Shown: positions 8,767-19,809 of the stretch, piece after piece
How positions within the stretch are numbered: the stretch's first letter is position 1
Layout: every line of letters begins with the position of its first letter
From: Actinospineispora spinosispora DSM 44797
GTDB lineage: Bacteria; Actinomycetota; Actinomycetes; Mycobacteriales; Pseudonocardiaceae
Direction of reading: 5' to 3'
Assembly: GCF_000429025.1 (NCBI RefSeq)
Contig: NZ_AUBB01000010.1
Span: forward strand, 372,001 to 436,000
Length of the DNA stretch: 64,000 nt
The notes under the pieces: model-generated
Seen by the model: only the letters and a program-made list of their open reading frames with translations
Databases searched by the model: none
What the model was told of the DNA's origin: nothing
Position numbers and translations under genes: made by a program

Positions 8767-9780
8767 TCAGCCCGGTGAGCCCGGCCGGAGCCGTTGCAGG
8801 CCGGCCGCGAGAACGATCACCAGACCGATGATCAGCAGCTGGATGTTCGAGTCGATGTTGTTCAGCGCCAGGATGTTGCGCAGCACGCCGACGAGCAGCG
8901 CGCCGGCCACCGTGCCCACGACGGAGCCCCGGCCGCCGGTGAGGCTGGTGCCGCCGATCACCACGGCCGCGATCGCGTCGAGCTCGTACATCGCACCGTC
9001 GTTGGGCCCGCCGAAGTTGAGCTGTCCGGCGTGCACGATGCCGGCCAGCGCGGCGAGCAGGCCGCACACCCCGAAGGTGACGATCTTGACCCGGGCGACC
9101 GGCACACCGGACAGCCGAGCGGCCTTCTCGTTGCCGCCGATCGCGTAGAGGTGCCGGGAGAACGCGCTGACCCGCAGAAACCAGATACCCAGCGCGGCGA
9201 CCACGATGAAGATCAGCGCCGGGATCGGCACCAGCCCGCCGAAGGTGCGTTCGCCGAGCAGCGAGAACACCACCGGCGCCTGGCCCGGTCCGGTCCCGTA
9301 GGTGATCGAGATGCCCTGGCCTCCGGACCAGATGCGCGCAAGCCCTCTGGCGATCTGCATGCCGGCCAGCGTGACGATGAACGCCTGGATGCCGAAACGG
9401 GCGATCGCCACTCCCTGCAGTAGCCCGAACGCGCACCCGATGAGCAGTACCAGCAGCGCCGAGGTCCAGGCGCCGAGGCCGTTCTCGGTGAGCAGCACGG
9501 CGACGCCGACGCTGGCCAGCCCGAGCACCGAGCCGACGGACAGGTCGATGCCACCGATCAGGATCACCAGCGTCATGCCGACCGCGAGGATGCCGATCTC
9601 GGAGATCGACCGGACCACGTTGAACAGGTTGCCCGAGTTCAGGAACAGCAGCTCGCCGTTCTTGCTGGGGGAGAAGGCCACGGCCGCGACGAACACCACG
9701 ATGAGCCCGAACAGGCTCTGGAACTTGAAGGCCGTGGCGGCGATGTCGAACCGGCGGCGCTCGGAGACCTGTGTGCTCAT
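8767..9780 (-). CDS. Sugar ABC transporter permease (RbsC-like)
   Basis: 337-residue membrane protein with about eight to ten hydrophobic segments and the BPD_transp_2 signature GGIDLSVGSVLGLASVG. Later it has GVCGLLAALAGIV and VVIGGTSLTGGRGSVVGT, matching RbsC/XylH permeases. Its ATG overlaps the ATPase stop by 4 bp. It forms the channel of the importer with the flanking ATPase and binding protein. Confidence 0.92.
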   Translation of the reverse strand: MSTQVSERRRFDIAATAFKFQSLFGLIVVFVAAVAFSPSKNGELLFLNSGNLFNVVRSISEIGILAVGMTLVILIGGIDLSVGSVLGLASVGVAVLLTENGLGAWTSALLVLLIGCAFGLLQGVAIARFGIQAFIVTLAGMQIARGLARIWSGGQGISITYGTGPGQAPVVFSLLGERTFGGLVPIPALIFIVVAALGIWFLRVSAFSRHLYAIGGNEKAARLSGVPVARVKIVTFGVCGLLAALAGIVHAGQLNFGGPNDGAMYELDAIAAVVIGGTSLTGGRGSVVGTVAGALLVGVLRNILALNNIDSNIQLLIIGLVIVLAAGLQRLRPGSPG

Positions 9781-11324
9781 GCGGCCGACCGGCCGTCCAT
9801 CGTGGCCGCCAGCAGCGTCGCCTCGTCCACCTCGTCGGTGGTCAGGTCCACGACGTCTCGTCCGTCCCGTAGCACGACGACGCGATCACACACCCCGATC
9901 AGCTCGGCGGGTTCTGACGATGCGAGCAGCACACCGACCCCACGTTTCGCGGTTTCGCCCAGCAACCGGTAGATCTCGGCCTTCGCCCCGATGTCCACGC
10001 CCCGGGTCGGTTCGTCCAGGAGCAGCAGCGCCGGCTCGGCGAGCAGGTTGCGGCCCAGCACCACCTTCTGCTGGTTGCCACCGGACAGCGAACCGACCGC
10101 GCTCTCGAGCGAGGCGAGCTTCACCCCCAGCCGGTCGACCATGCCTTGGGCGGTCCGCCGCTCCGTCCCCCGAGACACGGTGCCGAGCCGCGCGATCCGG
10201 TCGACGACGGAGAGCACGGTGTTGGCGAGCACCGAATGCTCCAGTGCCAGCCCGGCGATCCTGCGGTCCTCCGGGACGAACGCGATGCCGAGCTTCAATG
10301 CCTGACGTGGGCCGGAAGGCCTGATCTCGACGCCGCGCAACCGCACCGACCCGGTCCACGGTCCGGTCGAGCCGACCCCGTACAGCGTCTCCAGCAGTTC
10401 GGTGCGCCCCGCGCCCAGCAGGCCGGCCAGCCCGACGATCTCTCCGGCACGCACGCGCAGGCTGACCCCGGCGGGATCGCGCCGGCCCGGCCTCGGGCGG
10501 CTGAGCACGACCGTCAGGTCGTCGAGGACCAGCAGATCAGAGGTATCGGTGGGCTCGGTCCGGTTCGGGGTTCGGAACAGCTGGTTCACCGGGCGCCCGA
10601 TCATCGCCTCGGAAGCCTGCGCCGCGGTCATCGAGCGGGCGTCGAACTCGGCGACGACCGATCCGTTGCGCAGCACGGTGGCCCGGTCGGCGACCTTCCC
10701 GATCTCGTCCATCCGATGCGAGATGTAGACGATTCCGGTACCGCCGCGCCGCAGCTCGGCCATCACCGCGAACAGCTGCTCGATCTCGTGGCCGGACAGC
10801 GCCGAGGTCGGCTCGTCCATGACCAGGACCCGGGCGTCGAGCGACAACGCCTTGGCGATCGTGACGAGCTGCTGTTCCCCGGTGCGCAGCTGCTCGACCG
10901 GCCGGCGGGGGTCGAGAGTGACCCCGGTACGCGCGAGCAGCGTTCGTGTGGCGTCGAGCATCCGCTGCCGGTCCACCGTGCCGATCCGGGTCCGGTGCTC
11001 CCGTCCCAGCCAGATGTTCTCCGCGATCGACAGCGCGGGCACGAGGTCCAGCTCCTGGTGGATCATGGCGACACCGGCCCGGTGGGCGTCGGACGGGCCG
11101 GCGAACCTGACCGGGGCGCCGTCGATCCGGACCTCACCCCGATGGTCGACGACCTCGCCGGACAGGACCTTCATCAGCGTGGACTTGCCGGCGCCGTTCT
11201 CGCCGAGCAGCGCGTGGACCTCACCGCGCCGCACCGAGAAGTCGACGTCGTCGACGGCTCTGGCCCCGCCGTAGGACTTACTGATGCCGACCATGTCGAC
11301 CAGCGCATCGCGCTCCTCGGGCAT
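9777..11324 (-). CDS. Sugar ABC transporter ATP-binding protein, two ABC domains (RbsA-like)
   Basis: 515 residues with two nucleotide-binding domains in tandem, the layout of RbsA/XylG/AraG. The first domain has Walker A GENGAGKS, an LRTGEQQL signature variant and Walker B VLVMDEPTSAL. The second has a degenerate Walker A (GLLGAGRTELL), signature LSGGNQQKVVLGR and LLLLDEPTRGVDIGAK. Degeneracy of the second Walker A is normal in this subfamily. It is the first gene of the transporter operon, 32 bp downstream of an AATCGATT operator centre. It powers uptake of the island's sugar. Confidence 0.92.
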   Translation of the reverse strand: MPEERDALVDMVGISKSYGGARAVDDVDFSVRRGEVHALLGENGAGKSTLMKVLSGEVVDHRGEVRIDGAPVRFAGPSDAHRAGVAMIHQELDLVPALSIAENIWLGREHRTRIGTVDRQRMLDATRTLLARTGVTLDPRRPVEQLRTGEQQLVTIAKALSLDARVLVMDEPTSALSGHEIEQLFAVMAELRRGGTGIVYISHRMDEIGKVADRATVLRNGSVVAEFDARSMTAAQASEAMIGRPVNQLFRTPNRTEPTDTSDLLVLDDLTVVLSRPRPGRRDPAGVSLRVRAGEIVGLAGLLGAGRTELLETLYGVGSTGPWTGSVRLRGVEIRPSGPRQALKLGIAFVPEDRRIAGLALEHSVLANTVLSVVDRIARLGTVSRGTERRTAQGMVDRLGVKLASLESAVGSLSGGNQQKVVLGRNLLAEPALLLLDEPTRGVDIGAKAEIYRLLGETAKRGVGVLLASSEPAELIGVCDRVVVLRDGRDVVDLTTDEVDEATLLAATMDGRSAA

Positions 11325-11350
11325 CAGCGCTCCTCACACCGCAGGGGCGA

Positions 11351-11362
11351 GAAATCGATTGC
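11351..11362. promoter_or_regulatory. LacI-type operator upstream of transporter operon
   Basis: GAAATCGATTGC contains the 8-bp palindromic core AATCGATT at 11353-11360, identical to the core of the operator beside the LacI gene. It lies about 30 bp upstream of the ATPase start, where a repressor would block the promoter. Confidence 0.65.
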
Positions 11363-11436
11363 TGGAGGAAAGCTAAAGGCCAAGGCTCACAGTGTCAAGC
11401 GTCACCATCGGCCGCGCGGTGTGGTGCGGGTGGGCG

Positions 11437-13772
11437 TCAGGCTGGGCGGACCAGGAGGGCCACCGGGTAGCGGGACAGGAGGTCCGCCATGCGCGGAGCC
11501 GCCGTGTTGACCGGCTCGCCCGTGATGACGTCGGTGAAGTCCGCCGCGCCGTCCGGCAGGGCGAGCACCGTGTCCGACCAACCGCCGCGCGCCGCAAGGC
11601 CCACCGGCATGCGGGTTGCCACCGCCACCAGGCCGGGGTGCCGCGCGAACGCCACCACGTGATCGGCGGCCGGGCCGTCGGCCGCGAGCGGGCGGTAGCC
11701 CTCGAACAGCTCGGGACGGTACCGGCGCAACCGCAGCGCCGACGACGTCACGAGCAGCTTGGCCGCGCCGGACTCGTCGACGTCGGGCAGCCAGTGGTCG
11801 TCCAGCCTGGCCAGCAGCTCACGCCGCGCGGCGAAGTCGACCGGACGACGGTTGTCCGGGTCCACCAGCGAGTACTCGAAGCACTCGGTGCCCTGGTAGA
11901 CGTCCGGGATACCGGGACCGGCCAGCTGCAGCAGCTTCTGACCCAGCGAGTTCGACCAGCCGTGCGGCGCGATGCGCGCCACGAAGGACTCGATCTCGGC
12001 GACCAGCTCGGTGTCGGCGAGCACGTCGGCGGGCCAGCGGCGGATCGCGTCGTCGACCTCGGCGACCGCGTTGACGTGGCTCGTCGCGAGCTTGGCCTCC
12101 TTCGCTGCCTTGAGCAGGTAGTCGGCCATCCGGTCGGCGGAGATCGGCCAGGCGCCGATCAGGCACTGCCAGGCGAGCAGCTCCAGCGACCGCTCCGGGA
12201 GCGGGTACCGAGCGGCCCAGCCGCGCATCGCGTCCGCCCATTCCCGGGGCAGCTCGGCGAGCACCGCGAGGCGCGCGCGGACGTCCTCGGAACGCTTCGT
12301 GTCGTGCGTCGACAGGGTGGTCATGCCGAGCGGCGTGCTCGCCTGCCGGGCGGACGCCCCGGCGTGGAACTCGTCGACGGGCACCCCGAACTTCGCCGGG
12401 TCCCCGCCCACCTCGTTGAGGGCCACCAGGCGGTTCCAGCGGTAGAACGTCGTGTCCTCGACGCCCTTGGCCGTCACCATGCCGGAGGTCTGCTGCACCC
12501 GCAGGGCCAGCTCGCCGTCCGGCTCGGTCAGCATGCGCCGGTGGATCGACTCGAAGATCTCGGTCAGGTCGGGGCGGTTGGTGCGCGCGACCGACACCGC
12601 GACATCCAGCGCCGAACGACGTTCCGGCAGGTAGGAGCGGTATACCGGGAAGGACGACAGTAGCTCGGCCACCGCGTCGACGGCCTTGGCGCTGTCGGTG
12701 TCGATGAGCAGCGCCGCGATCCTGCGGACCTCGGCGGCGAGGATGGTGTCCGCGACGAGCCGCCGGCACCGCCGCTCGACGGTGTGCGCGGCGAGCCGTT
12801 CGCCGGTGTGCTCGGCGGCGAACTGGGTGAGCAGACCGGCGCCCGTCGGGTCGACGAACACCCCGCTGATCTCGCGCAACGCCTCGTAACCGGTGGTCCC
12901 GTCGACCGGCCAGGACGCGGGCAGTGTCTCGCCGACACCGAGGATCTTCTCCACCAGAAGCCAGCGATCGGGGCCCAGCGCCGCGCGCAGCCTGCGCAGG
13001 TAACCGCCCGGATCGGTGAGACCGTCCGGGTGGTCCACCCGCAGGCCGTCCACGCCGCCCTCGGCGACCCACCGCAGCACCTCCCGGTGCGCGGCTTCGA
13101 ACACGACCGGGTCCTCGACCCGCACGGCGGCGAGATCGGACACGTCGAAGAAACGGCGGTAGGTCAGTTCGGCGGCACCGCGACGCCATGCGACCAGGCG
13201 ATAGTGCTGCCGGTCGTGGACCTCGCGCGGTGTGCCGTGGTCGGCGCTGCCGTGGGCGACCGGGAACAGGTGCTCGTAGTAGCGCAGCCCGGGGTAGCCG
13301 TTCTCGTCCCGCACCAGCTCCAGGCGGTCCAGCTCGGCGGGCTCGTCGTCGGCGGTCTCCGCGCCCAGCACCGGCAGCAGGATCCGGCCGGCGTTCCAGT
13401 CGACGTCGAAGAACGTGGCGTAGCGGGACTCACGCCCGTGGACCAGGACGTCGGACCACCACGGGTTGAGTGTGGGCACCGCGACGCCGACGTGGTTCGG
13501 CACGATGTCGACGAGCAGCTGGAGACCGGCGTCCCGCAGGGCGGTGACCATGGCGCGCCTGCCCTGCTCACCACCCCGTTCACCGGAGACCCGGCCCGGG
13601 TCGGTGACGTCGTAGCCGTGGTTCGACCCGGGGCTCGACTCCAGCATGGGGGAGGCGTACAGCGCGCCGACCCCGAGCGCCGCGAGATAGTCGGTCAGCG
13701 CGGCGGCGTCCTGGAACGTCTGTCCGGCGTGTAGTTGGAGGCGGTAGGTGGAAGAGGGGGCGGGCACGCGGT

Positions 13773-13776
<4 letters not shown>
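11437..13776 (-). CDS. treY: Malto-oligosyltrehalose synthase
   Basis: Rearranges the reducing-end alpha-1,4 bond of a maltodextrin to alpha-1,1, producing maltooligosyl-trehalose. It is 779 residues, within the family range. The N-terminus STYRLQLHAGQTFQDA is typical of TreY. GH13 regions are visible as DIVPNHVGV (I), DGLRVDHPDGL (II, nucleophile Asp), LLVEKILG (III, Glu) and the TreY-specific LSTHDTKRSEDVRARL (IV). Its ATG overlaps the treX stop by 4 bp. Substrate would come from glycogen debranched by TreX, and product goes to TreZ, encoded 8 kb further along the same strand. Confidence 0.95.
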
Positions 13777-15926
<2,150 letters not shown>

Positions 15927-16108
15927 TCCATCTCCTTGCTCGGCGACAACTCCGGCGGTCGCTGACCCGGGGTCGGTGGTGGAGGTACAGGCTATAGGTG
16001 GAGGGGCCGGCGCACCGGAGTCGTGGGCGCGCGGCCGGTGTGTCGCGTGGTGCGGCGTTAGGGTTTCGCCGACCGGCGCTGGTGGATCTCGACGAAAGGA
16101 ATGACGGC

Positions 16109-16534
16109 ATGGCGACGCTGTTCACCAGGATCATCTCCGGAGAGCTGCCCGGGAGGTTCGTCTGGCGCGACGAGCGGGCAGTGGCGTTCCTCTCGATCAA
16201 CCCCATGGGCCCCGGTCACACCCTGGTGGTTCCGACGGCCGAGGTCGATCACTGGGTGGACGTCGACGACGAGCTGCTCGGGCATCTGAACAAGGTCAGC
16301 CACCGGGTCGCCGAGGCGGTACGCACGGTGTGGCAGCCACCGAGGGTTGCGCTGATCATCGCGGGCTTCGAGGTGCCGCACCTGCACCTGCACGTCTACC
16401 CGGCCTGGCGGCTGGAGGACTTCGACTTCCGAGGCGCGCAGACCGACCCGGACCCGGCGGAGCTGGACAAGAACGCGGAGGCTTTGCGCCAGGCGTTGCG
16501 TGACGGTGGTCACGGCGAGCGGGTGCCCGCGTAG
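16109..16534 (+). CDS. HIT family nucleotide-binding protein
   Basis: 141-residue cytoplasmic protein of the histidine-triad superfamily, nucleotidyl hydrolases or transferases acting on AMP-linked substrates. The signature HLHLHVYPA is near residue 90, preceded by NPMGPGHTLVVP. ATG 16109 has AAAGGA 8 nt upstream. Starts further 5' have no ribosome site. It is followed after 2 bp by a histidine phosphatase gene, so the two are probably cotranscribed. The physiological substrate is unknown, as for most HIT proteins. Confidence 0.88.
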   Translation: MATLFTRIISGELPGRFVWRDERAVAFLSINPMGPGHTLVVPTAEVDHWVDVDDELLGHLNKVSHRVAEAVRTVWQPPRVALIIAGFEVPHLHLHVYPAWRLEDFDFRGAQTDPDPAELDKNAEALRQALRDGGHGERVPA

Positions 16535-16536
16535 CG

Positions 16537-17160
16537 ATGCGACTCATCCTGGTCCGTCATGCACTGCCACACCGCTCCTCGTCGGAGCCGGGGGCCGTCG
16601 CCGATCCCGCGCTCACCGAGCTGGGCCTGCACCAGGCCGGTCGCGTCGCCGAGGCGCTGACCAGGGAGGCGGTCGACGCGATCTACGTCAGCCCGCAGCT
16701 CAGGGCGCGGCAGACCGCCGAGCCGCTGGTGCGCGCCTCAGGTCTGGAACCCACGGTCGCGCCGGGGCTGGCGGAGTTCGACGCGGCCGACCGGCACTAC
16801 GTACCGGTGCACGAGATGGTCGAGCAGGACCCGGCGGCCTGGGAGCGGCTGCGGGCCGGGTATCTGCCGGACTACGTCGACGTCGAGGCGTTCGGGGACC
16901 GCGTGCAGCGCACCTTCGCCGACATCGTGGCCGCTCATCAGGGCCGCAGCACCGTGGCGTGCTTCGCGCACGCCGGCACGATCAACATCTGGCTCGCCCG
17001 GCTGCTCGGCATCGCCCGGCCACTGGCCTTCCCGCTCGAGTACACGAGCATCACCAGGGTCGGGGTGTCGCGTGACGGTCGCCACGCGGTGCGCACGGTC
17101 AACGAGATCGGTCACGTCCTCGACCTGCTGGATCCGAGGACCCCGGTACCGACGACCTGA
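16537..17160 (+). CDS. Histidine phosphatase family protein
   Basis: 207 residues of the phosphoglycerate-mutase-like superfamily. The catalytic His lies in MRLILVRHALPH (RH motif, residue 8). The second pocket is VACFAHAGTINIWLARLLG with the conserved His. SPQLRARQTAEPL is the usual arginine-bearing segment. It begins 2 bp after the HIT gene. Such proteins dephosphorylate small metabolites. No feature identifies the substrate. Confidence 0.88.
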   Translation: MRLILVRHALPHRSSSEPGAVADPALTELGLHQAGRVAEALTREAVDAIYVSPQLRARQTAEPLVRASGLEPTVAPGLAEFDAADRHYVPVHEMVEQDPAAWERLRAGYLPDYVDVEAFGDRVQRTFADIVAAHQGRSTVACFAHAGTINIWLARLLGIARPLAFPLEYTSITRVGVSRDGRHAVRTVNEIGHVLDLLDPRTPVPTT

Positions 17161-17252
17161 CTCCTGGCCCTGGTCGGCCGCCGGCGACCGTGCTGCCGGC
17201 GGCTCGCCCCCGAAATCCGCTGTTATACTAGGTCCAATGTTTATTGCGCACT

Positions 17253-17398
17253 GAATTACCCCGCTTCCTCGATGTGCTGAATAATGACTTCGCCGTTTGT
17301 CACCAGTGCTTGTTGTCCACGGAATTACCCTTTCTCGAGAGTGGGAACGGTCGACAAATGAATTAGTGCCAGTGCTTGTTACGCATGGGGTCACCTTC
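17253..17398. repeat. Short direct repeats in AT-rich leader
   Basis: CCAGTGCTTGTT occurs at 17303-17314 and 17369-17380, 66 bp apart, each followed by a related run (CACGGAATTACC versus CATGGGGTCACC). GAATTACCC occurs at 17253-17261 and 17322-17330. They may be protein-binding sites or remnants of a duplicated stretch. Confidence 0.45.
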
Positions 17399-17458
17399 CC
17401 GTCCGGATATGTCGCGCCGCTCGTGACAGTGGCGTTGAGAACGGCTACTCTCACGTGC

Positions 17459-17485
17459 GGTGACCTGTGGGTCACCCTGAGTATG
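17459..17485. promoter_or_regulatory. BldD-like box and inverted repeat upstream of GGDEF gene
   Basis: GTCACCCTGAGTATG (17471-17485) matches 8 of the 9 fixed positions of the published Streptomyces BldD box nTnACnCwGnGTnAn. Only the final A differs. It lies 25 bp before the start codon. It overlaps a perfect inverted repeat, GGTGACC (17459-17465) and GGTCACC (17470-17476). BldD is the c-di-GMP-responsive developmental regulator of actinomycetes and is known to target GGDEF genes. Confidence 0.55.
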
Positions 17486-17510
17486 AGGGTCAACTGAGCT
17501 GGGAGAACAT

Positions 17511-18839
17511 ATGCAGGTCGAGTCGTCACCGGCTCGTCCGTGGCTGCTCACCCGTTGGGCGGTGTGGAGCCTCCCCTCGCGAGTGCTCACTTCCCTCCTC
17601 CTGGTGGAAATTACCGCGCTCGGGCTGTTCGCACTCGACGTTCTGCACTGGCCCTTCACTCGTTCAGCCCTATTCGCGACGTTGATGTTGTCGGTACTCG
17701 GTGTGGTGCACACCGAGATCGCCGTGGGGCTCGAACGGCTGCGTCGCCGGGTCACCGACACACCGCATGTCGACCTGAGCTCGGTATGGACCTTCGCCGG
17801 GGCGGTTCTGCTGCCGCCGGCGTTGGCGACCATTGTGGTGCTGGTCATATTCGCCCACCAATGGTTCCGGGTGTGGCGTTCGGTCGAGGTGCCCGGATAT
17901 CGGCACGTGTTCAGCACCGCGACGGTCGTACTGGCCTGTCACGCCGCTGCCGCGGTGCTCAACTACGCGGGCAGCCAGGGTCTGAGCAGTCTCGGCGGAC
18001 CACGTGAACTGATCACGATGGCGCTGGCCGTGCTCGCTTACGGGACGGTGAACACCGGTCTGGTCGCCGCCGCGATCGCGCTCAGCACGTCGACCCCCCG
18101 GCCGAGCCCCGCGCAGCTGCTCGGCCACTGGGACGACAACATGCTCGAGCTCGGCACCCTGTGCCTCGGAGCACTGGCGGCTCTCGCGCTGGCCTCGAAC
18201 CCCTGGCAGATGCCGCTCGTCATGGCTCCGCTACTGGTCCTGCACCGCGCGGTGCTCGTCCGGCAGCTGGAGGAGGCGGCCAGCACGGACAGCAAGACGG
18301 GCCTGCTCAACGCCGCGGCGTGGCACTCGGAGGCCGCGCGCGAGCTGCGCCGGGCACAGCGCGGGCGGACATCGGTCGCGGTGCTGATCCTCGACCTCGA
18401 CCACTTCAAGTCGGTCAACGACGACCACGGCCACCTCGCCGGCGACGAGGTGCTGAGCGCGGTGGCCACGGCGCTGCGCGGCGAGGTGCGTGAGCACGAC
18501 CTGGTCGGCCGGTTCGGCGGCGAGGAGTTCGTCGTACTGCTGCCCGAGCTGGGTGGCAGCTCCGACGGCGGCATCGAGCTGCACGCCATCGCCGAGCGGA
18601 TCCGTCACCGGGTCAGCACGCTGTCCGTCGCGGTGGCCACCCCGGGAGGTTCGCTGACCATCGCCGGGCTGTCGGTCTCGGTCGGTGGCGCGGTGTATCC
18701 CGACCACGGCCACGGCATCGACCACGTGCTCGCGGCCGCCGACAGCGCGCTGTACGCGGCGAAACGCGACGGTCGCAACGCGGTGCGCATCGCCGAGCTG
18801 TCCGAGATGCCGAGGCAGCGGTCTTCCGGTCGACGCTGA
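17511..18839 (+). CDS. Membrane-bound diguanylate cyclase (GGDEF)
   Basis: 442 residues. About 250 N-terminal residues form several hydrophobic segments (for example LTSLLLVEITALGLFAL and WTFAGAVLLPPALATIVVL), a membrane sensor of unknown ligand. The C-terminal GGDEF domain is intact. VLILDLDHFKSVNDDHGH is the metal/GTP site, GGEEF at 336-340 is the active-site loop, and REHD at 327-330 is a proper RxxD inhibitory site five residues before it. It is therefore predicted to make c-di-GMP with product inhibition. There is no EAL domain. ATG 17511 follows GGGAGAAC. A BldD-like box just upstream suggests control by the c-di-GMP-binding regulator itself, a feedback loop. Confidence 0.9.
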   Translation: MQVESSPARPWLLTRWAVWSLPSRVLTSLLLVEITALGLFALDVLHWPFTRSALFATLMLSVLGVVHTEIAVGLERLRRRVTDTPHVDLSSVWTFAGAVLLPPALATIVVLVIFAHQWFRVWRSVEVPGYRHVFSTATVVLACHAAAAVLNYAGSQGLSSLGGPRELITMALAVLAYGTVNTGLVAAAIALSTSTPRPSPAQLLGHWDDNMLELGTLCLGALAALALASNPWQMPLVMAPLLVLHRAVLVRQLEEAASTDSKTGLLNAAAWHSEAARELRRAQRGRTSVAVLILDLDHFKSVNDDHGHLAGDEVLSAVATALRGEVREHDLVGRFGGEEFVVLLPELGGSSDGGIELHAIAERIRHRVSTLSVAVATPGGSLTIAGLSVSVGGAVYPDHGHGIDHVLAAADSALYAAKRDGRNAVRIAELSEMPRQRSSGRR

Positions 18840-18923
18840 CCGTCTTCGGCTGCCGGTTCGCTGATCGTGTGCCAAGGTGGCGCTGATCGTCAATTCGTCG
18901 AGCCAGCCGAGCCAGGAGGACAC

Positions 18924-19790
18924 GTGGGGATCGACCCGGGCAGTGTGGGAGCCAGCACCGACGCGAGGGTGAGCAGCTGGAAGGACAGGGAAACCCTGCT
19001 GTACGCGCTCGGCGTCGGCGCCGGCCTCGACGAGCTGGCGTTCACCACGGAGAACTCCCACGACATCCCGCAACAGGTACTCCCCACCTACGGGGTCATC
19101 GCCTGCGGCGGCCTCGGCGCGCTGGCCCTGATCGGGGACGTGAACTGGGGAAAGCTGGTGCACGGTTCGCAGAGTGTCCAGCTGCACCGTCCGCTGCCCG
19201 CCGCCGGCGAGATCTCGGTCACCAGCGAGGTCGCCGACATCCAGGACAAGGGTGAGGGCAAGAACGCGATCGTCACGATCAGCGCCACCGGGGTCGACAC
19301 CGGCAGCGGTGAGGTCGTCGTGAAGACCTCGTCGACGCTGGTCATCCGTGGCGCTGGCGGCTTCGGTGGCTCGCCGGGCACGGCGCCCGCGAAGGTCTCC
19401 TATCCGGACACCGCGCCGGACGTGAGCCGCGCCGAGACGACCCGGGCCGATCAGGCACTGCTCTACCGCCTGTCCGGCGACCGCAACCCGTTGCACAGCG
19501 ACCCGTGGTTCGCGACCGAGAAGGCCGGTTTCCCCCGGCCGATCCTGCACGGACTGTGCACCTACGGTTTCGCCGGCCGGGCCCTCCTGCACGAGCTGTG
19601 CGACAGCGACCCCGCCCGCTTCGGATCGATGGCCGCGCGTTTCTCCGCGCCGGTGTTCCCCGGCGAGACCCTCACCACGTCGGCATGGCGCACCGGCGAC
19701 ACGGCGGTGTTCCGCACCGAGGCGGCCGGCCCCGGCGGCGAGAACCAGCGGGTGGTGCTCGACGACGGTGTGCTGACCTTCGCCGGCTGA
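18924..19790 (+). CDS. MaoC-type (R)-specific enoyl-CoA hydratase
   Basis: 288 residues with the double hot-dog layout of hydratase-2 proteins. The active-site motif YRLSGDRNPLHSDPWF lies in the C-terminal domain, with catalytic Asp and His, followed by RPILHGLCTYGFAGRALL. It should hydrate trans-2-enoyl-CoA to (R)-3-hydroxyacyl-CoA, in fatty acid or sterol side-chain breakdown. The GTG at 18924 is chosen for the AGGAGGA at 18914-18920. A longer reading lacks a ribosome site. No beta-oxidation gene adjoins it. The acyl-CoA region starts 11 kb away. Confidence 0.87.
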   Translation: MGIDPGSVGASTDARVSSWKDRETLLYALGVGAGLDELAFTTENSHDIPQQVLPTYGVIACGGLGALALIGDVNWGKLVHGSQSVQLHRPLPAAGEISVTSEVADIQDKGEGKNAIVTISATGVDTGSGEVVVKTSSTLVIRGAGGFGGSPGTAPAKVSYPDTAPDVSRAETTRADQALLYRLSGDRNPLHSDPWFATEKAGFPRPILHGLCTYGFAGRALLHELCDSDPARFGSMAARFSAPVFPGETLTTSAWRTGDTAVFRTEAAGPGGENQRVVLDDGVLTFAG

Positions 19791-19809
19791 GGATCACTAG
19801 GCTCCACGG

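Larger units (their letters stand above)
17161..17510. other. 350-bp gene-free stretch before the diguanylate cyclase
   Basis: No credible coding region. The middle (about 17217-17400) is clearly more AT-rich than the surroundings, with a TATACT at 17224-17229 that could be a -10 element. It carries short direct repeats and, near the 3' end, a BldD-like box and an inverted repeat, both listed separately. It could encode a leader or small RNA, but I cannot show one. Confidence 0.5.

Noticed and set aside
17461..17474. TGAC...GTCA as the BldD box itself
   Set aside because: The spacing between the half-sites is 6 nt, not 5. The better match is the overlapping site 17471-17485.
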